Numbered from the stretch's first letter, positions 38,152-47,789 are shown. The stretch is 64,000 nucleotides of DNA from an uncultured SAR86 cluster bacterium (GCA_902526045.1 CABZJI010000002.1:1-64000), one strand, 5' to 3'. Translations and numbers: made by a program. Notes: generated by a model from the sequence alone, not told the origin.

Positions 38152-38751
38152 ATGAATTTTAGTCCATTACTTTCTGACTTAATTAAATCTTTGCAAGTTC
38201 TCCCAGGAGTTGGGCCAAAAACTGCTAAACGAATGGCAATGAGTTTATTGGCTGGTGATCATGTTGAGGCCAAAAATCTTGCTAATAATCTTTCCAAAGC
38301 AATAGATTTAATTGGTGTATGCAATAACTGTAGGGTTTTATCGGAGGATGAGATTTGTTCCATTTGCAAAGATTCTAATAGAGATAGGACACAAGTTTGT
38401 GTAGTAGAAAATACATCCCAAGTTGTACAAATTGAGGAACTAGGAGGATTTAAGGGAATATATTTTGTTTTAGGCGGATATCTATCTCCAATTGACGGCA
38501 GGGGTCCAAATGAAATAGGTTTATCAGAACTCTACTCAAAGGCACTGAGTGGGGAAACAAAAGAACTTATCTTGGCCTTTAATTCTTCTCTTGAAGGAGA
38601 GGCAACTGCTCAATGTATACTTGAGAAATGTTCATCAAATTCTTTGAATATTACTAAACTTGCTCAAGGTGTTCCTCTAGGAGGAGATCTGAACTATGTT
38701 GATTCGAATACTTTAAGACACGCGTTTGATAGCAGACAAAAGCTAATTTAG
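38152..38751 (+). CDS. recR: Recombination protein RecR
   Basis: Works with RecF/RecO to load RecA on gaps. The 199-residue protein has the helix-hairpin-helix LPGVGPKTAKRMAM near residue 18-31, a four-cysteine zinc finger CNNC...CSIC (about 56-71), and the Toprim domain beginning CVVENTSQVVQIEE and including YFVLGGYLSPIDGRGP. The ATG follows the dnaX stop without a gap. The ybaB/ebfC gene that usually lies between dnaX and recR is absent. The end overlaps the opposing M20 gene by nine bases. Confidence 0.96.
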   Translation: MNFSPLLSDLIKSLQVLPGVGPKTAKRMAMSLLAGDHVEAKNLANNLSKAIDLIGVCNNCRVLSEDEICSICKDSNRDRTQVCVVENTSQVVQIEELGGFKGIYFVLGGYLSPIDGRGPNEIGLSELYSKALSGETKELILAFNSSLEGEATAQCILEKCSSNSLNITKLAQGVPLGGDLNYVDSNTLRHAFDSRQKLI

Positions 38752-40041
38752 ATGAGCTTTAATCAAGGCAATTGAACTTAAGATACCAGTATCAATTGTT
38801 TTCTTATAGTCAGGTAAAAACTTACTAGAATGAAGAGAAGGTAATTTCTTTGAATTATCTATAAATTCCTTGTAGTCCTTTTGTGATACAGCGCCAATCC
38901 AAAACAGAAGTGAAGGTATTTTTGGTTCAACTCTTCCAAATTGGCCGAAGTCTTCTCCACCCATAACCTGAGGCCCATCAAAAACTTTATCATTACCTAA
39001 CTCCTTTGAGAGAATTGCTTTAGCGCGAATTGCTAAATCTGGATTATTAAAGACAGCAGGAGTGTATTCATCCCTCAGTTCAACAACAGGATAAAGATTT
39101 TTTGGTAAATCATTTTGAATCGCTATGGATTCTGCAATTTTTTTTATTCTTGAAATGATAAGTTCTCTATCTTCATCACTATAAGATCGAACTGTAATCT
39201 GAAGATCGACGTGATTTGGGATTATGTTGTGTTTTGTTCCTCCGTGAATGGAACCTACAGTTACAACTCCTGCATTTATTGGGCTTAAATTTCTACTTAT
39301 AATTGTTTGAACAGTCGTAATAAACTGAGAGCTCATTACGATAGGATCCTTAGTTAGATGAGGATAAGCTCCATGACCTCCTTCTCCATAAAAAGTAACA
39401 TCCACAGAATCAACGTTTGCCATCGCAAAACCAGGAGTAATATGAACTGTTCCTGATTGAGTTTGAGCTGAAACGTGAAGAGCTAAATTTATATCTGGGT
39501 AAGGTATTTTTTCAAACAATCCTGCACTTATCATTTGTCTAGCACCAAAGCCAATTTCTTCAGCAGGCTGGAGAATAAATACTACAGTTCCTTTCCAAGA
39601 ATCTTTATTTTTTGAAAAGTGCTCAGCCGTTCCAATTAAGGATGTCATATGAATATCGTGACCACAAGCGTGCATGACCGGCACATCAATTCCATTTTGT
39701 TTAGTTGTTTTTTTACTCTTAAAAGTAATATCAGTATCTTCTTTTACTGGAAGAGCGTCCATATCAGCTCGAAATAAGACTGTTTTACTTCCTCCATTTT
39801 TTAGGATGGCTGCAAAACCATTGCCCCCAATATTGCTGACGATCTCGTATCCATACTCTGTTAATAATTCTTCTAAGAATTTAGTGGTCTCAAATTCTTG
39901 TAGTGATAACTCAGGGTTCTGATGTAGATATTTATAAATTTCATAAAAATTTTGATTTGATTTTAAAGGATGCGAAACAAGGAAAATTATTAAAAATAGA
40001 TAATATATGTTTCGATTTAAATATCTTTTGAAAGAAATCAT
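38743..40041 (-). CDS. Exported M20 family amidohydrolase
   Basis: Zinc or manganese peptidase/amidohydrolase of the M20D (hippurate hydrolase, IAA-amino-acid hydrolase) type, 432 residues. The metal motifs are [13 protein letters not shown] (with the metal-binding cysteine typical of this subgroup), [14 protein letters not shown] and GGEDFGQFG; the dimerisation domain contains EGGHGAYPH. An N-terminal hydrophobic segment ([14 protein letters not shown]) suggests export to the periplasm. Likely substrates are N-acyl amino acids. It is monocistronic, divergent from dcd. Confidence 0.9.
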   Translation of the reverse strand: MISFKRYLNRNIYYLFLIIFLVSHPLKSNQNFYEIYKYLHQNPELSLQEFETTKFLEELLTEYGYEIVSNIGGNGFAAILKNGGSKTVLFRADMDALPVKEDTDITFKSKKTTKQNGIDVPVMHACGHDIHMTSLIGTAEHFSKNKDSWKGTVVFILQPAEEIGFGARQMISAGLFEKIPYPDINLALHVSAQTQSGTVHITPGFAMANVDSVDVTFYGEGGHGAYPHLTKDPIVMSSQFITTVQTIISRNLSPINAGVVTVGSIHGGTKHNIIPNHVDLQITVRSYSDEDRELIISRIKKIAESIAIQNDLPKNLYPVVELRDEYTPAVFNNPDLAIRAKAILSKELGNDKVFDGPQVMGGEDFGQFGRVEPKIPSLLFWIGAVSQKDYKEFIDNSKKLPSLHSSKFLPDYKKTIDTGILSSIALIKAHLN

Positions 40042-40067
40042 TAATATATAATAACAGCTTATTTTCT

Positions 40068-40637
40068 ATGACTATAAAATCAGATAAATGGATAAAAAAA
40101 ATGGCTCAAGAGAGTCGTCTTATAGACCCTTTTATAGATAAACAAGTTAAACATACCGAAGAAGCAGGAAGTACTATTTCTTATGGTCTTTCAAGTTATG
40201 GTTACGATGTTAGGTGTGCAGATGAATTTAAGATTTTTACAAATATCAATTCTGCCATAGTGGATCCAAAAAATTTTGATGAAGGTAGCTTCATTGATCT
40301 TAAATCTGAAGTATGTGTAATTCCTCCCAATTCGTTTGCCTTAGCCAGAACAGTAGAATATTTCAAAATTCCAAGAAATGTTCTAACTATTTGCTTAGGA
40401 AAATCAACTTATGCTAGGTGCGGGATTATTGTTAATGTAACTCCTCTGGAACCAGAGTGGGAAGGACATGTGACGCTCGAATTTTCAAATACAACAAGCT
40501 TGCCGGCAAAGATCTATGCCAACGAAGGAGTAGCGCAAATGTTATTTTTTGAATCAGATGAATTATGTGAAACAAGTTATGCAGATCGAAAGGGTAAATA
40601 TCAGGGACAATTGGGTGTCACTCCTCCAAAAGTTTAA
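40068..40637 (+). CDS. dcd: dCTP deaminase Dcd
   Basis: Deaminates dCTP to dUTP for thymidylate synthesis. The 189-residue protein has the conserved text [32 protein letters not shown] with the catalytic arginine region, and [19 protein letters not shown] with the catalytic glutamate. The C-terminal [12 protein letters not shown] lid is intact. It matches the E. coli length (193). Its last four bases overlap the end of the opposing DUF3108 gene. Confidence 0.96.
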   Translation: MTIKSDKWIKKMAQESRLIDPFIDKQVKHTEEAGSTISYGLSSYGYDVRCADEFKIFTNINSAIVDPKNFDEGSFIDLKSEVCVIPPNSFALARTVEYFKIPRNVLTICLGKSTYARCGIIVNVTPLEPEWEGHVTLEFSNTTSLPAKIYANEGVAQMLFFESDELCETSYADRKGKYQGQLGVTPPKV

Positions 40638-41257
40638 AGATCTTCCCAAATAAAGTCTCTTCCATTCACATTTTGAATTACTTTAAATATTTTTTTTGAC
40701 TTATCTTTAAAAAATAGTTCGAATTTATCTTTTTCTTTATTTTCCTTAATTTTAATTGTGTCAGGACCATAAGGTATCTTGAGGTATTTTTTTTGCCTTA
40801 TTTTTCCTCTCTCCAATACTTCCAGGAGAATTTCTTGGTCGGTTTGAGAGTTTAATAGTCTCAGGTAAAGATGAGCAGTTAAATCATCGTAAATAACATC
40901 ATCAAACTTAAGGGTTTCGATAAATTGTCCTTTCTTGTATTTAACTTCCTTTATTGCGTGATCTATTTCATAACTTTCTTCTATCTTTCTTAATCCACCC
41001 AAGACTATTAATTTTCTTTTAATTTCAGACAGCCTAATAGAATTGGTGTAACTGAATTTAGTTGCTTGACTTAACTTAAAGTAAGGATGAGTTATTTCAT
41101 ATTTTATGTTCCACTCATTATTCAGATTTATAAGATTCACTTTAAACTCTGACTCTCTATATTTAAATGTATAGCTTTCTTCATTGAGTGGAAAAAGGTT
41201 GCTAGCCATTATAAAAAGGAAAGTTATGTAGATCCTAAAAATCAAATCCATCCTCAT
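40634..41257 (-). CDS. DUF3108-type envelope protein
   Basis: From ATG 41257 the product has 207 residues with an N-terminal signal sequence ([18 protein letters not shown]), followed by beta-rich sequence with repeated Y-x-x-x-Y patterns. Position directly after purN, and the beta-strand organisation with a segment [19 protein letters not shown], agree with the DUF3108 family found at this place in many Gammaproteobacteria. Function unknown; an envelope role is likely. It overlaps purN by 23 bases; starts at 41251 or 41296 are also possible. Confidence 0.65.
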   Translation of the reverse strand: MRMDLIFRIYITFLFIMASNLFPLNEESYTFKYRESEFKVNLINLNNEWNIKYEITHPYFKLSQATKFSYTNSIRLSEIKRKLIVLGGLRKIEESYEIDHAIKEVKYKKGQFIETLKFDDVIYDDLTAHLYLRLLNSQTDQEILLEVLERGKIRQKKYLKIPYGPDTIKIKENKEKDKFELFFKDKSKKIFKVIQNVNGRDFIWEDL

Positions 41258-41873
41258 AACAATTAAAATTTTTTCCGTTAAGCTTAAGAAGATCAATTTC
41301 CCTGTCGACTATTTTTTTTAGTATTAGTGGATATAGTTTGTGTTCTACCGAGTGAATTTTGATAATCAAACTATCAATATCTTTATATTTAGATGTTTTA
41401 AATTTAGCTTGTGCAATTATTGGACCGCTGTCTAAACCTTCATCTACCAGATGAATTGTAACTCCATGATACTTATCTTTATTCCTCATTACCTTCTCAT
41501 GCGTCTTGAGGCCAGGATATTTAGGCAGAAGTGAAGGATGGATGTTGATAATTTTTTTATTAAACTTTTTTATGAAACTTTTAGATAAAATTCTCATGAA
41601 GCCTGCTAAAACAATTAAGTCCACCTCATGCTTAATCAATAGTTCACCTATTTCGTGATCAAAACTCTCTCTTGAAAAAAATTTTTTATGGTCCAAAAAA
41701 GCATGGTTCAGATTTTCTTTTTTAGCTCTTGTTAAAGCGTATGCACTTTCTACGTTTGATATTACGAGAGAAATTTTTGCACTAATCTCACCAAGATTTA
41801 TTGAATCAATAATGGACTGTAGATTACTTCCGTTTCCCGATACTAAAACAGCCAGTTTATTAATATCACTCAA
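41235..41873 (-). CDS. purN: Phosphoribosylglycinamide formyltransferase PurN
   Basis: Third step of purine synthesis: formylation of GAR with 10-formyl-THF. The 212-residue protein has the phosphate loop VSGNGSNLQSI (about 10-20), the catalytic motif INIHPSLLPKYPGLKTHEK with the essential asparagine and histidine, and GVTIHLVDEGLDSGPIIAQ with the catalytic aspartate. It overlaps purM by eight bases, forming a purMN operon on the minus strand with the DUF3108 gene. Confidence 0.95.
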   Translation of the reverse strand: MSDINKLAVLVSGNGSNLQSIIDSINLGEISAKISLVISNVESAYALTRAKKENLNHAFLDHKKFFSRESFDHEIGELLIKHEVDLIVLAGFMRILSKSFIKKFNKKIINIHPSLLPKYPGLKTHEKVMRNKDKYHGVTIHLVDEGLDSGPIIAQAKFKTSKYKDIDSLIIKIHSVEHKLYPLILKKIVDREIDLLKLNGKNFNCYEDGFDF

Positions 41874-42909
41874 ATTTCATCTCTAATTTCTTTGATTTTT
41901 TGGTTGTAATTTTTCCCAACCTAACAAAAGGCTGTCTAATTTTTTTTAGCTTTAATTCTAATATATCTTTATCAGTAGGATGAATTATTAGTATTAGCCC
42001 AACTCCACAATTAAACACTTCAGTCATTTCCTTTATTGTCAGATTAGCTTTTGATGAAATAAGATCGAAAAGATCTCCATGAAATGGATATCCATTGGAA
42101 AAATCTATACTGGCACATTTTCCATTTGGAATTACTCTAGGTAAATTTTCTACAATGCCACCTCCCGTTACATGACAAATTTGTTTAAGAGAAATGGATT
42201 TAAATAACTCCTGAACAACTTTCACATAAATTTTAGTGGGTTTAAGGAGCGCCTTTCCCAAAGTTGTTTTCCCTATTTTGCTTCTCAAATTGATCTTTTT
42301 AGATTTCATAAGCTTTCTTATCAATGAATATCCGTTTGAATGTAATCCAGTCGATGAAAGCCCATAAATAAGATCTTTATTTTTTACATTATCAATTTTT
42401 AGTATTTTATTTTTCTCTGCTACCCCCACTGAGAACCCTGCCAAATCATATTTTCCTTTTGGAAAATCATCTGGATGTTCTGCAGTTTCGCCGCCAATAA
42501 GTGAACATCCAGCTGCCAAACAACCATTTGATATTCCTTTAAAAATTTGTTTCTTTTTTCTTAAGTTAATTTTATCTGTTACCAGATAATCTAAAAAGAA
42601 AAGAGGCTCGGCACCCAAAGTTATAAGATCATTTACACACATAGCAACAAGGTCTTCACCAATAGTGCTATGATCATTTAGTTTTTCTGCTATTGAAATT
42701 TTTGTTCCTACACCATCTGTGCAAGCAACAAGTTTAGGGTTTTTATAGTTCTTTGGGATAGATGCGAGAGCAGCAAACGAACCAATATTAGAATCTATTT
42801 CTTTTCTGAGCGTTTTTTTTGCAAAGGGTTTGATTATATTGACAAGCTTGTAACCTAAGTTTACGTCTACGCCAGACGATTTATAAGTTACCTTCTTTTG
42901 TTTGCTCAA
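41866..42909 (-). CDS. purM: Phosphoribosylformylglycinamidine cyclo-ligase PurM
   Basis: AIR synthetase, fifth step of purine synthesis. Family text is strong: YKSSGVDVNLGYKLV, CTDGVGTKISIAEKL, AMCVNDLITLGAEPLFFLDYL, SLIGGETAEHPDDF and TGGGIVENLPRVIP. No ATG precedes the conserved N-terminus. TTG 42909 gives 347 residues, almost the E. coli length of 345. An upstream TTG at 42957 would give 363 and would share one base with the divergent DUF2066 start. Either way the promoter must lie within or just inside the neighbouring gene. Confidence 0.93.
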   Translation of the reverse strand: MSKQKKVTYKSSGVDVNLGYKLVNIIKPFAKKTLRKEIDSNIGSFAALASIPKNYKNPKLVACTDGVGTKISIAEKLNDHSTIGEDLVAMCVNDLITLGAEPLFFLDYLVTDKINLRKKKQIFKGISNGCLAAGCSLIGGETAEHPDDFPKGKYDLAGFSVGVAEKNKILKIDNVKNKDLIYGLSSTGLHSNGYSLIRKLMKSKKINLRSKIGKTTLGKALLKPTKIYVKVVQELFKSISLKQICHVTGGGIVENLPRVIPNGKCASIDFSNGYPFHGDLFDLISSKANLTIKEMTEVFNCGVGLILIIHPTDKDILELKLKKIRQPFVRLGKITTKKSKKLEMKFE

Positions 42910-42956
42910 TTTTTCAGTGAATTTTTTTTTGGAATATTCATTATAATGATTAAGCA

Positions 42957-43949
42957 ATGAGGAAGGTATTTTTAATTTTTCTTTTTTTCCAAGCTATTCT
43001 TTTAGCTAGTCAATCAGATCTTCCTGAGGTCTATACAGTAAAAATTGAAGATACAGGAAATAATGTCTCCTTTTATCTAGATCAGGCAGTTTTAGAGGCA
43101 ATAGTTAGAGCAACCGGAAGTTTTAAAGAGATAAAAGACTCAAAAAAAATTATAGATCTTGATTTGAACTCTTTTGTTAGAGAATACAAGTTTCTACGAG
43201 AGCTAAATAGAAATTTTATTGAAATTAAAATTGATGCTGTAGAGCTAAGATCAAAATTATTTGAGTTAAATTTTCCTTTATTTACAGAAAAAAAATTAAG
43301 AGCTATTGTTTGGATAAATTGCAATCTATCAAAAGAATTAAAATCCAAAACTTATCAGATTGCTCAAGATGAATGTAACAAACTAAAAAAAAATATTTCC
43401 TCCGAAGCAAAAAAAAGGGGAGGGAGGGTCATATTCCCAATTCTTGACCCAACAGAAATGACTTTTAATGATGATAGAAATATCGAAAGCTTTAAAAACA
43501 TTTATTTTAATAATGAAAAATATTCTCCGGATGGTTGGATGTATTGTAATAGAGGAGAGGAATTTCTTTGTTACCTGCCACAAGAACCAAAAAATATTTT
43601 TTCTAATTTAAATCCATACAATAGTTATCTTCCTTTTGATGCTATTCAAGGTCTTTTAGATAAGATTTCAGAGCCCTATAGAGTTAAATCTGGATCAAAA
43701 AACAAAAAGATTCTCATTACTGTTGAGGGAAATACATCTTTTGAGACCTTACAGATATTCAAGGAACTACTCGGCCAAAACTTTTTGGTTAAAAATTCTT
43801 TTCTTCATAGACTAGAGGATAAAATGTTTAGTTTCATCGTTATGACTGATTCTGGTACCGATGACCTCATTGAAGTAATGCTAACTGACAACTTATTAAC
43901 ATTGAGAAGCAAATCATTAGATGAAATAATTTTTCAGAGTATCGATTAA
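42957..43949 (+). CDS. DUF2066-type exported protein
   Basis: A 330-residue protein with a signal peptide (VFLIFLFFQAILLASQ), then DLPEVYTVKIED and a long body with short repeats of hydrophobic-polar strands. Divergent orientation from purM and position upstream of a CDP-alcohol transferase and hda are those of the DUF2066 family in Gammaproteobacteria. Its function is not known; a periplasmic location is expected. Codons are AT-rich like the neighbours. It ends directly before the next gene. Confidence 0.7.
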   Translation: MRKVFLIFLFFQAILLASQSDLPEVYTVKIEDTGNNVSFYLDQAVLEAIVRATGSFKEIKDSKKIIDLDLNSFVREYKFLRELNRNFIEIKIDAVELRSKLFELNFPLFTEKKLRAIVWINCNLSKELKSKTYQIAQDECNKLKKNISSEAKKRGGRVIFPILDPTEMTFNDDRNIESFKNIYFNNEKYSPDGWMYCNRGEEFLCYLPQEPKNIFSNLNPYNSYLPFDAIQGLLDKISEPYRVKSGSKNKKILITVEGNTSFETLQIFKELLGQNFLVKNSFLHRLEDKMFSFIVMTDSGTDDLIEVMLTDNLLTLRSKSLDEIIFQSID

Positions 43950-44495
43950 ATGTTTTCAAACATTCCAAATATCCTCACGGTATTGAGACTTTTTTCTGTA
44001 TACCCACTCGTAATTTTCATATTAGAAGAGCAATTTTTTTTGGCTTTAGGGATATTTTTTTTAGCAGGAATATCAGATTTTTTAGATGGCTTTTTAGCTA
44101 GGAAATTTTCATGGCAGTCAAGATTTGGACAAATAGCTGATCCGGTTGCAGACAAAACATTAGTCGTGGCAACAATAATTTCTCTAGGTTCAATAGATCT
44201 CATTGAAAACTGGTTTATGTTTATGGTTCTGGGAAGGGACTTATTAATTATTGTGGGAGTAGTGTTGGCAAATTACTTAATATCTGATTATCAAGTTGCT
44301 CCAAATTATCTTGGAAAATTGAATACAACAATTTTACTTTTGTTGGTTGGTATTATTTTGATTGATGCTGTAGGTTTCTTAGTTGCTGATCTAGTCATTT
44401 ATTGGACATCAATCATTTTCATATTTACGAATATCATAAGCTTAATTGTCTATTTCATTAATCCGGGTATAAAAATTCTTCGCAATATTAAGTGA
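43950..44495 (+). CDS. CDP-alcohol phosphatidyltransferase family protein
   Basis: Integral membrane enzyme of the PgsA class, 181 residues with about five membrane helices. The catalytic motif D-x2-D-G-x2-A-R-x8-G-x3-D-x3-D is complete: Asp43, Asp46, Gly47, Ala50, Arg51, Gly60, Asp64 and Asp68. The reaction transfers a phosphatidyl group from CDP-diacylglycerol to an alcohol, glycerol 3-phosphate if it is PgsA. The hda-linked paralogue in Gammaproteobacteria is often not the main PgsA, so I leave the symbol blank. It starts without a gap after the DUF2066 gene. Confidence 0.85.
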   Translation: MFSNIPNILTVLRLFSVYPLVIFILEEQFFLALGIFFLAGISDFLDGFLARKFSWQSRFGQIADPVADKTLVVATIISLGSIDLIENWFMFMVLGRDLLIIVGVVLANYLISDYQVAPNYLGKLNTTILLLLVGIILIDAVGFLVADLVIYWTSIIFIFTNIISLIVYFINPGIKILRNIK

Positions 44496-45181
44496 TGGAT
44501 CAAAAAACTTTTAAATTCAATTCAGAAATTTATTTATCAGAAGAAAATCTTCAATCTATTGAAGCATTTAAGATAAATTTTAAGTTACTTGAGAATTTTT
44601 TTTCTGAAATAAATAAATTCATGTTGCTTTACGGAGATGAAAAGTCTGGGAAGAAGTACATTTTGAACTCTTTTATTAATTGCTTTCATCCTGATAAAAA
44701 GATTTTTTATGCCTCATTAGAAGACGATCATTTTTCTGAAAAAATCTTAGAAGGTATATCTTATTTTGAGTTAATAGTACTTGATAGGTTAGATCTTGCT
44801 CCAACTAACCCTCATTGGGAGATGGGAATTTTTAACCTCTATAACGATTTAAACCAAGAGGGTAAAAATCAAATTATTTTTTTATCAGACAAATCTTTAA
44901 ACTCAATTGATTTTAACTTGAAAGATCTTCAATCAAGAATTTCATCTATTTCTGCTATAAGTTTTGTAGATTTAAACGATGAAGAGAAAAGAATATTGAT
45001 GGAATCAATTTTTAGAAAGCGAGGAATATCTATTGATAACTCTGTATTATCGTATGCATTAGAAAGAAGCTCTAGAAAACTTGATAATATCATCAATTTA
45101 GTTCAGAGAATTGACGAATACTCTCTTTCTAAAAAAAGAAATATCACAGTGCCTTTACTTAAAGAAATCTTAGAGTCGTGA
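44495..45181 (+). CDS. hda: DnaA inactivator-like protein Hda
   Basis: DnaA-homologous AAA+ protein that with the sliding clamp stimulates hydrolysis of DnaA-ATP. The 228-residue product lacks the DnaA DNA-binding domain and has the size of Hda. Nucleotide-binding text is degenerate: YGDEKSGKKY replaces G-x4-G-K-S/T, while the sensor and arginine-finger segments are discernible (LVLDRLD-like text near 97, LQSRISSISAI). A clamp-binding Q-L motif at the N-terminus is not clear. Position after the CDP-alcohol transferase supports the call. ATG 44495 is preferred; GTG 44492 is possible. Confidence 0.75.
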   Translation: MDQKTFKFNSEIYLSEENLQSIEAFKINFKLLENFFSEINKFMLLYGDEKSGKKYILNSFINCFHPDKKIFYASLEDDHFSEKILEGISYFELIVLDRLDLAPTNPHWEMGIFNLYNDLNQEGKNQIIFLSDKSLNSIDFNLKDLQSRISSISAISFVDLNDEEKRILMESIFRKRGISIDNSVLSYALERSSRKLDNIINLVQRIDEYSLSKKRNITVPLLKEILES

Positions 45182-45621
45182 GAATTTTTAATTTATTCTT
45201 ATTTTTATTCATCTTTACTGCATGTTCTGAGTCAGATCTGATGATTCATAATCAAAATGGTTTAATGCTGAACGATTTAAAAGAAAGGAACACGGTGATA
45301 AATTTTTGGGCTGATTGGTGTCCACCATGTATTAAAGAAATACCCGAATTGAATTCTTTATATGAAGAAAATAAAGATGAACTTAACGTTTACTTATTTC
45401 ACTTCGATGAACTTGTCGGAGATGAACTTGATGAACAATTAGCAAGGTTTAATGCAAAAATTCCTTCTTTGTTAACAAGCCCTTATAAAATTTTTGGAAT
45501 TGATGTTCCAGAAACTCTTCCCGTAACCGTAATCATTGATAGAGATTTAAACGTCAAAGAAGTTATGAGAGGTCCGCAAACAAAAGAATCAATAATCCAA
45601 AGATTGGAGCTCGTTAATTAA
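45178..45621 (+). CDS. TlpA-like thioredoxin lipoprotein
   Basis: Periplasmic membrane-attached thioredoxin of 147 residues. The signal peptide ends in the lipobox IFTAC (Cys16); the redox motif WADWCPPC has Cys48 and Cys51, and the cis-proline loop is ETLPVTVIID. It probably reduces disulfides in the periplasm, with the DsbD-like protein as a possible donor. The start is GTG, inside the hda stop. Its final 33 bases overlap the end of the opposing M23 peptidase gene. Confidence 0.87.
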   Translation: MRIFNLFLFLFIFTACSESDLMIHNQNGLMLNDLKERNTVINFWADWCPPCIKEIPELNSLYEENKDELNVYLFHFDELVGDELDEQLARFNAKIPSLLTSPYKIFGIDVPETLPVTVIIDRDLNVKEVMRGPQTKESIIQRLELVN

Positions 45622-46401
45622 ACCCTCGGGATCAATTCTCTTTCCCCCAATGAAAATTTCAAAATGTAAATGAGGACCAGTAACCCTTCCTGAAGAGCCA
45701 ACAGTTCCCATTAATTGTCCTTTTTCGAGGTACTCTTTCTCCTCAACAAATATTTCATTCAAGTGAGAATATGAAGAAAGAAAACCATTTCCATGATCAA
45801 GAATTATATTGTTCCCTTTATAAAAAAGATTGCCTTTAAAGATGACTCTCCCATTTAAAGGAGCGATTATTTTTGTACCTTCATTATTTGCAATATCAAG
45901 TCCCAGATGGCGGTTCCTAGGAGAACCATTTATAAATCTGCGTAATCCAAATCTACTCGTAATATATCCAGAAACTGGCTGTATCATAGGCCAATTTAAA
46001 TTCATTTGATCAGAGTCAACAGCATATAGGGCATTTAATCTAACTTGTTCTTCTCTAATTCTATTCCTTGATTTAGGAGATAGTTTTATAAAATTTTGAT
46101 CTTCTATAACGATTCTTGATTCTCTAAATTTTTTTTCTTGAATAATAAAAACATCATCAGAAATAGAAATTCTTTGATCTTCGAGCTCCAATGGAATTGG
46201 GTAAATCAAAGTAACGGTTTTATCTTTGTTTAAACATTGAATACCTTGAAAACTTTCTTGATAATCATTTGAAATAAATTTTATATGCCCGCCTGGTACA
46301 AGATTAGATTCAGGAAAGTCACAGCCATTTTCTAGGCTTATTATTTTATTAGTGCAGGAGATAATAATTAAAAATATTATTGGAAATATTTTTCTAATCA
46401 T
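45589..46401 (-). CDS. M23 (LytM) family metallopeptidase
   Basis: Exported zinc peptidase or LytM-fold regulator of peptidoglycan hydrolysis. From ATG 46401 it has 270 residues, with a hydrophobic leader ending IIISC (possible lipobox). The C-terminal LytM domain is intact: metal ligands in RHLGLDIA (H-x3-D) and GPHLHFEIFIGGKRIDP (H-x-H), with SGYITSRFGLR at the domain start. All zinc ligands are present, so it is likely active. ATG 46428 is an alternative start. It overlaps xseA upstream by eight bases. Confidence 0.87.
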   Translation of the reverse strand: MIRKIFPIIFLIIISCTNKIISLENGCDFPESNLVPGGHIKFISNDYQESFQGIQCLNKDKTVTLIYPIPLELEDQRISISDDVFIIQEKKFRESRIVIEDQNFIKLSPKSRNRIREEQVRLNALYAVDSDQMNLNWPMIQPVSGYITSRFGLRRFINGSPRNRHLGLDIANNEGTKIIAPLNGRVIFKGNLFYKGNNIILDHGNGFLSSYSHLNEIFVEEKEYLEKGQLMGTVGSSGRVTGPHLHFEIFIGGKRIDPEGLINELQSLDY

Positions 46402-47752
46402 CTTTAATATTTGATATATCTGCTTCATAGGATACTTTTGCAGATGTGATAGATATCTTATCTTTCAACGAGATATCATCTTTTGATTTCACTACAACTC
46501 CTTTATTATTTCTGACAATTGAATAGCCTCTTTCTAGAACGTTGAAAGGACTGAGCTGCTCAATTTGAGAACTATAAGATGTGATGAGATTTTGTTTCTC
46601 CCTAAGATTCTTTGAATAAAGAGTCTCAATTGTTGAGAGATTATCTTCTATATTCTCTCTAAATCGATCTAGTTTTGATTTTGGATTCAATAAATCTATA
46701 GATCTCTTTGAGAAATTTATTATCTCTTTTATTTTACTGAAACCATTTAAAAATGAATTATGTAATCTAAGGATGCTCTCATCTAGTTTAAGAATATTTT
46801 CATTTATCCTATTCATTGGATTTGTAATTCTTTGATTAAGGTTTTTAATTTCCTGATTAAGAAGATTAAGATTATTTAAAAAAATCTTACTTAGAAATTT
46901 TTCAAAACTTTCTAAAGAGCTTGAAATTTGAAATATCTCAGAAGAAATAATCTCTGCGGCACCTGAAGGGGTGGGCGCTCTCAAGTCACAGACAAAATCA
47001 CATATTGTGAAATCTGTTTCATGTCCAATAGCGCTGATAGTTGGAATATTTAGTTTAGATATTGCTAAAGCAATTTTTTCTGAGTTAAAAACCCATAGGT
47101 CTTCTATCGATCCTCCGCCCCTAGCAAGAATAAGTAAATCATATTTATATTTTGATTGTATTTGATTTATTAGTTTTATATTTTTAAGAATACTTTGTTC
47201 AGCTTCTTTTCCTTGAACAAAAGATGGGAATAAATTGACTTCAATATTCGGAGCTCTTCTATTTAAGACATTTTTAATATCTTGAAGAACAGCTCCTTTT
47301 TCAGAGGTAATCAATGCAATTTTTTGTGGATAGTGAGGTATTTCAGATTTGACGCTTTCATCAAACAATCCTTCATTGCTGAGTCTAGTTTTTAGTTTTT
47401 CATATTCTTCATAAAGTTTTCCTATTCCATCTTTTTCCAATGATTCAACTTGAAATTGATAGTTTCCCCTTGCTAAATACATTGAGGCACTGCCTAGAGC
47501 AATGAATTCTTCTCCTTCCTTTGGAATAAAGTTTAATAAAGAATTTTTGAACTTAAACATGACACATTGAATTTGAGATTCTTCATCTTTGAGAGTGAAA
47601 TACCAATGTCCTGATGGATAAGATTTAAAATTTGAAATCTCCCCTTTTATCCATATGTCTGAAAATGAACTCTCCAAGGATTTTTTTGCTGAATTATTTA
47701 ATTCGCTAACTGTGAAGACGTATCTATTGTCTTTTTGATCATTCCAGTCCAT
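46394..47752 (-). CDS. xseA: Exodeoxyribonuclease VII large subunit XseA
   Basis: Single-strand exonuclease subunit, 452 residues. The N-terminal OB fold is recognisable in VFTVSELNNSAKKSLE and WIKGEISNFKSYPSGHWYFTLKDE split near 35-55. The catalytic domain has ARGGGSIEDLWVFN, SAIGHETDFTICDFVCDLRAPTP split near 235-255 and SGAAEI, followed by a long coiled coil and ERGYSIV near the C-terminus, all diagnostic. The gene is divergent from an EamA transporter. xseB is not in the window. Confidence 0.96.
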   Translation of the reverse strand: MDWNDQKDNRYVFTVSELNNSAKKSLESSFSDIWIKGEISNFKSYPSGHWYFTLKDEESQIQCVMFKFKNSLLNFIPKEGEEFIALGSASMYLARGNYQFQVESLEKDGIGKLYEEYEKLKTRLSNEGLFDESVKSEIPHYPQKIALITSEKGAVLQDIKNVLNRRAPNIEVNLFPSFVQGKEAEQSILKNIKLINQIQSKYKYDLLILARGGGSIEDLWVFNSEKIALAISKLNIPTISAIGHETDFTICDFVCDLRAPTPSGAAEIISSEIFQISSSLESFEKFLSKIFLNNLNLLNQEIKNLNQRITNPMNRINENILKLDESILRLHNSFLNGFSKIKEIINFSKRSIDLLNPKSKLDRFRENIEDNLSTIETLYSKNLREKQNLITSYSSQIEQLSPFNVLERGYSIVRNNKGVVVKSKDDISLKDKISITSAKVSYEADISNIKDD

Positions 47753-47789
47753 TAGTGCAGTATAGCTAATCTTGAATAAATGCCTAAAG

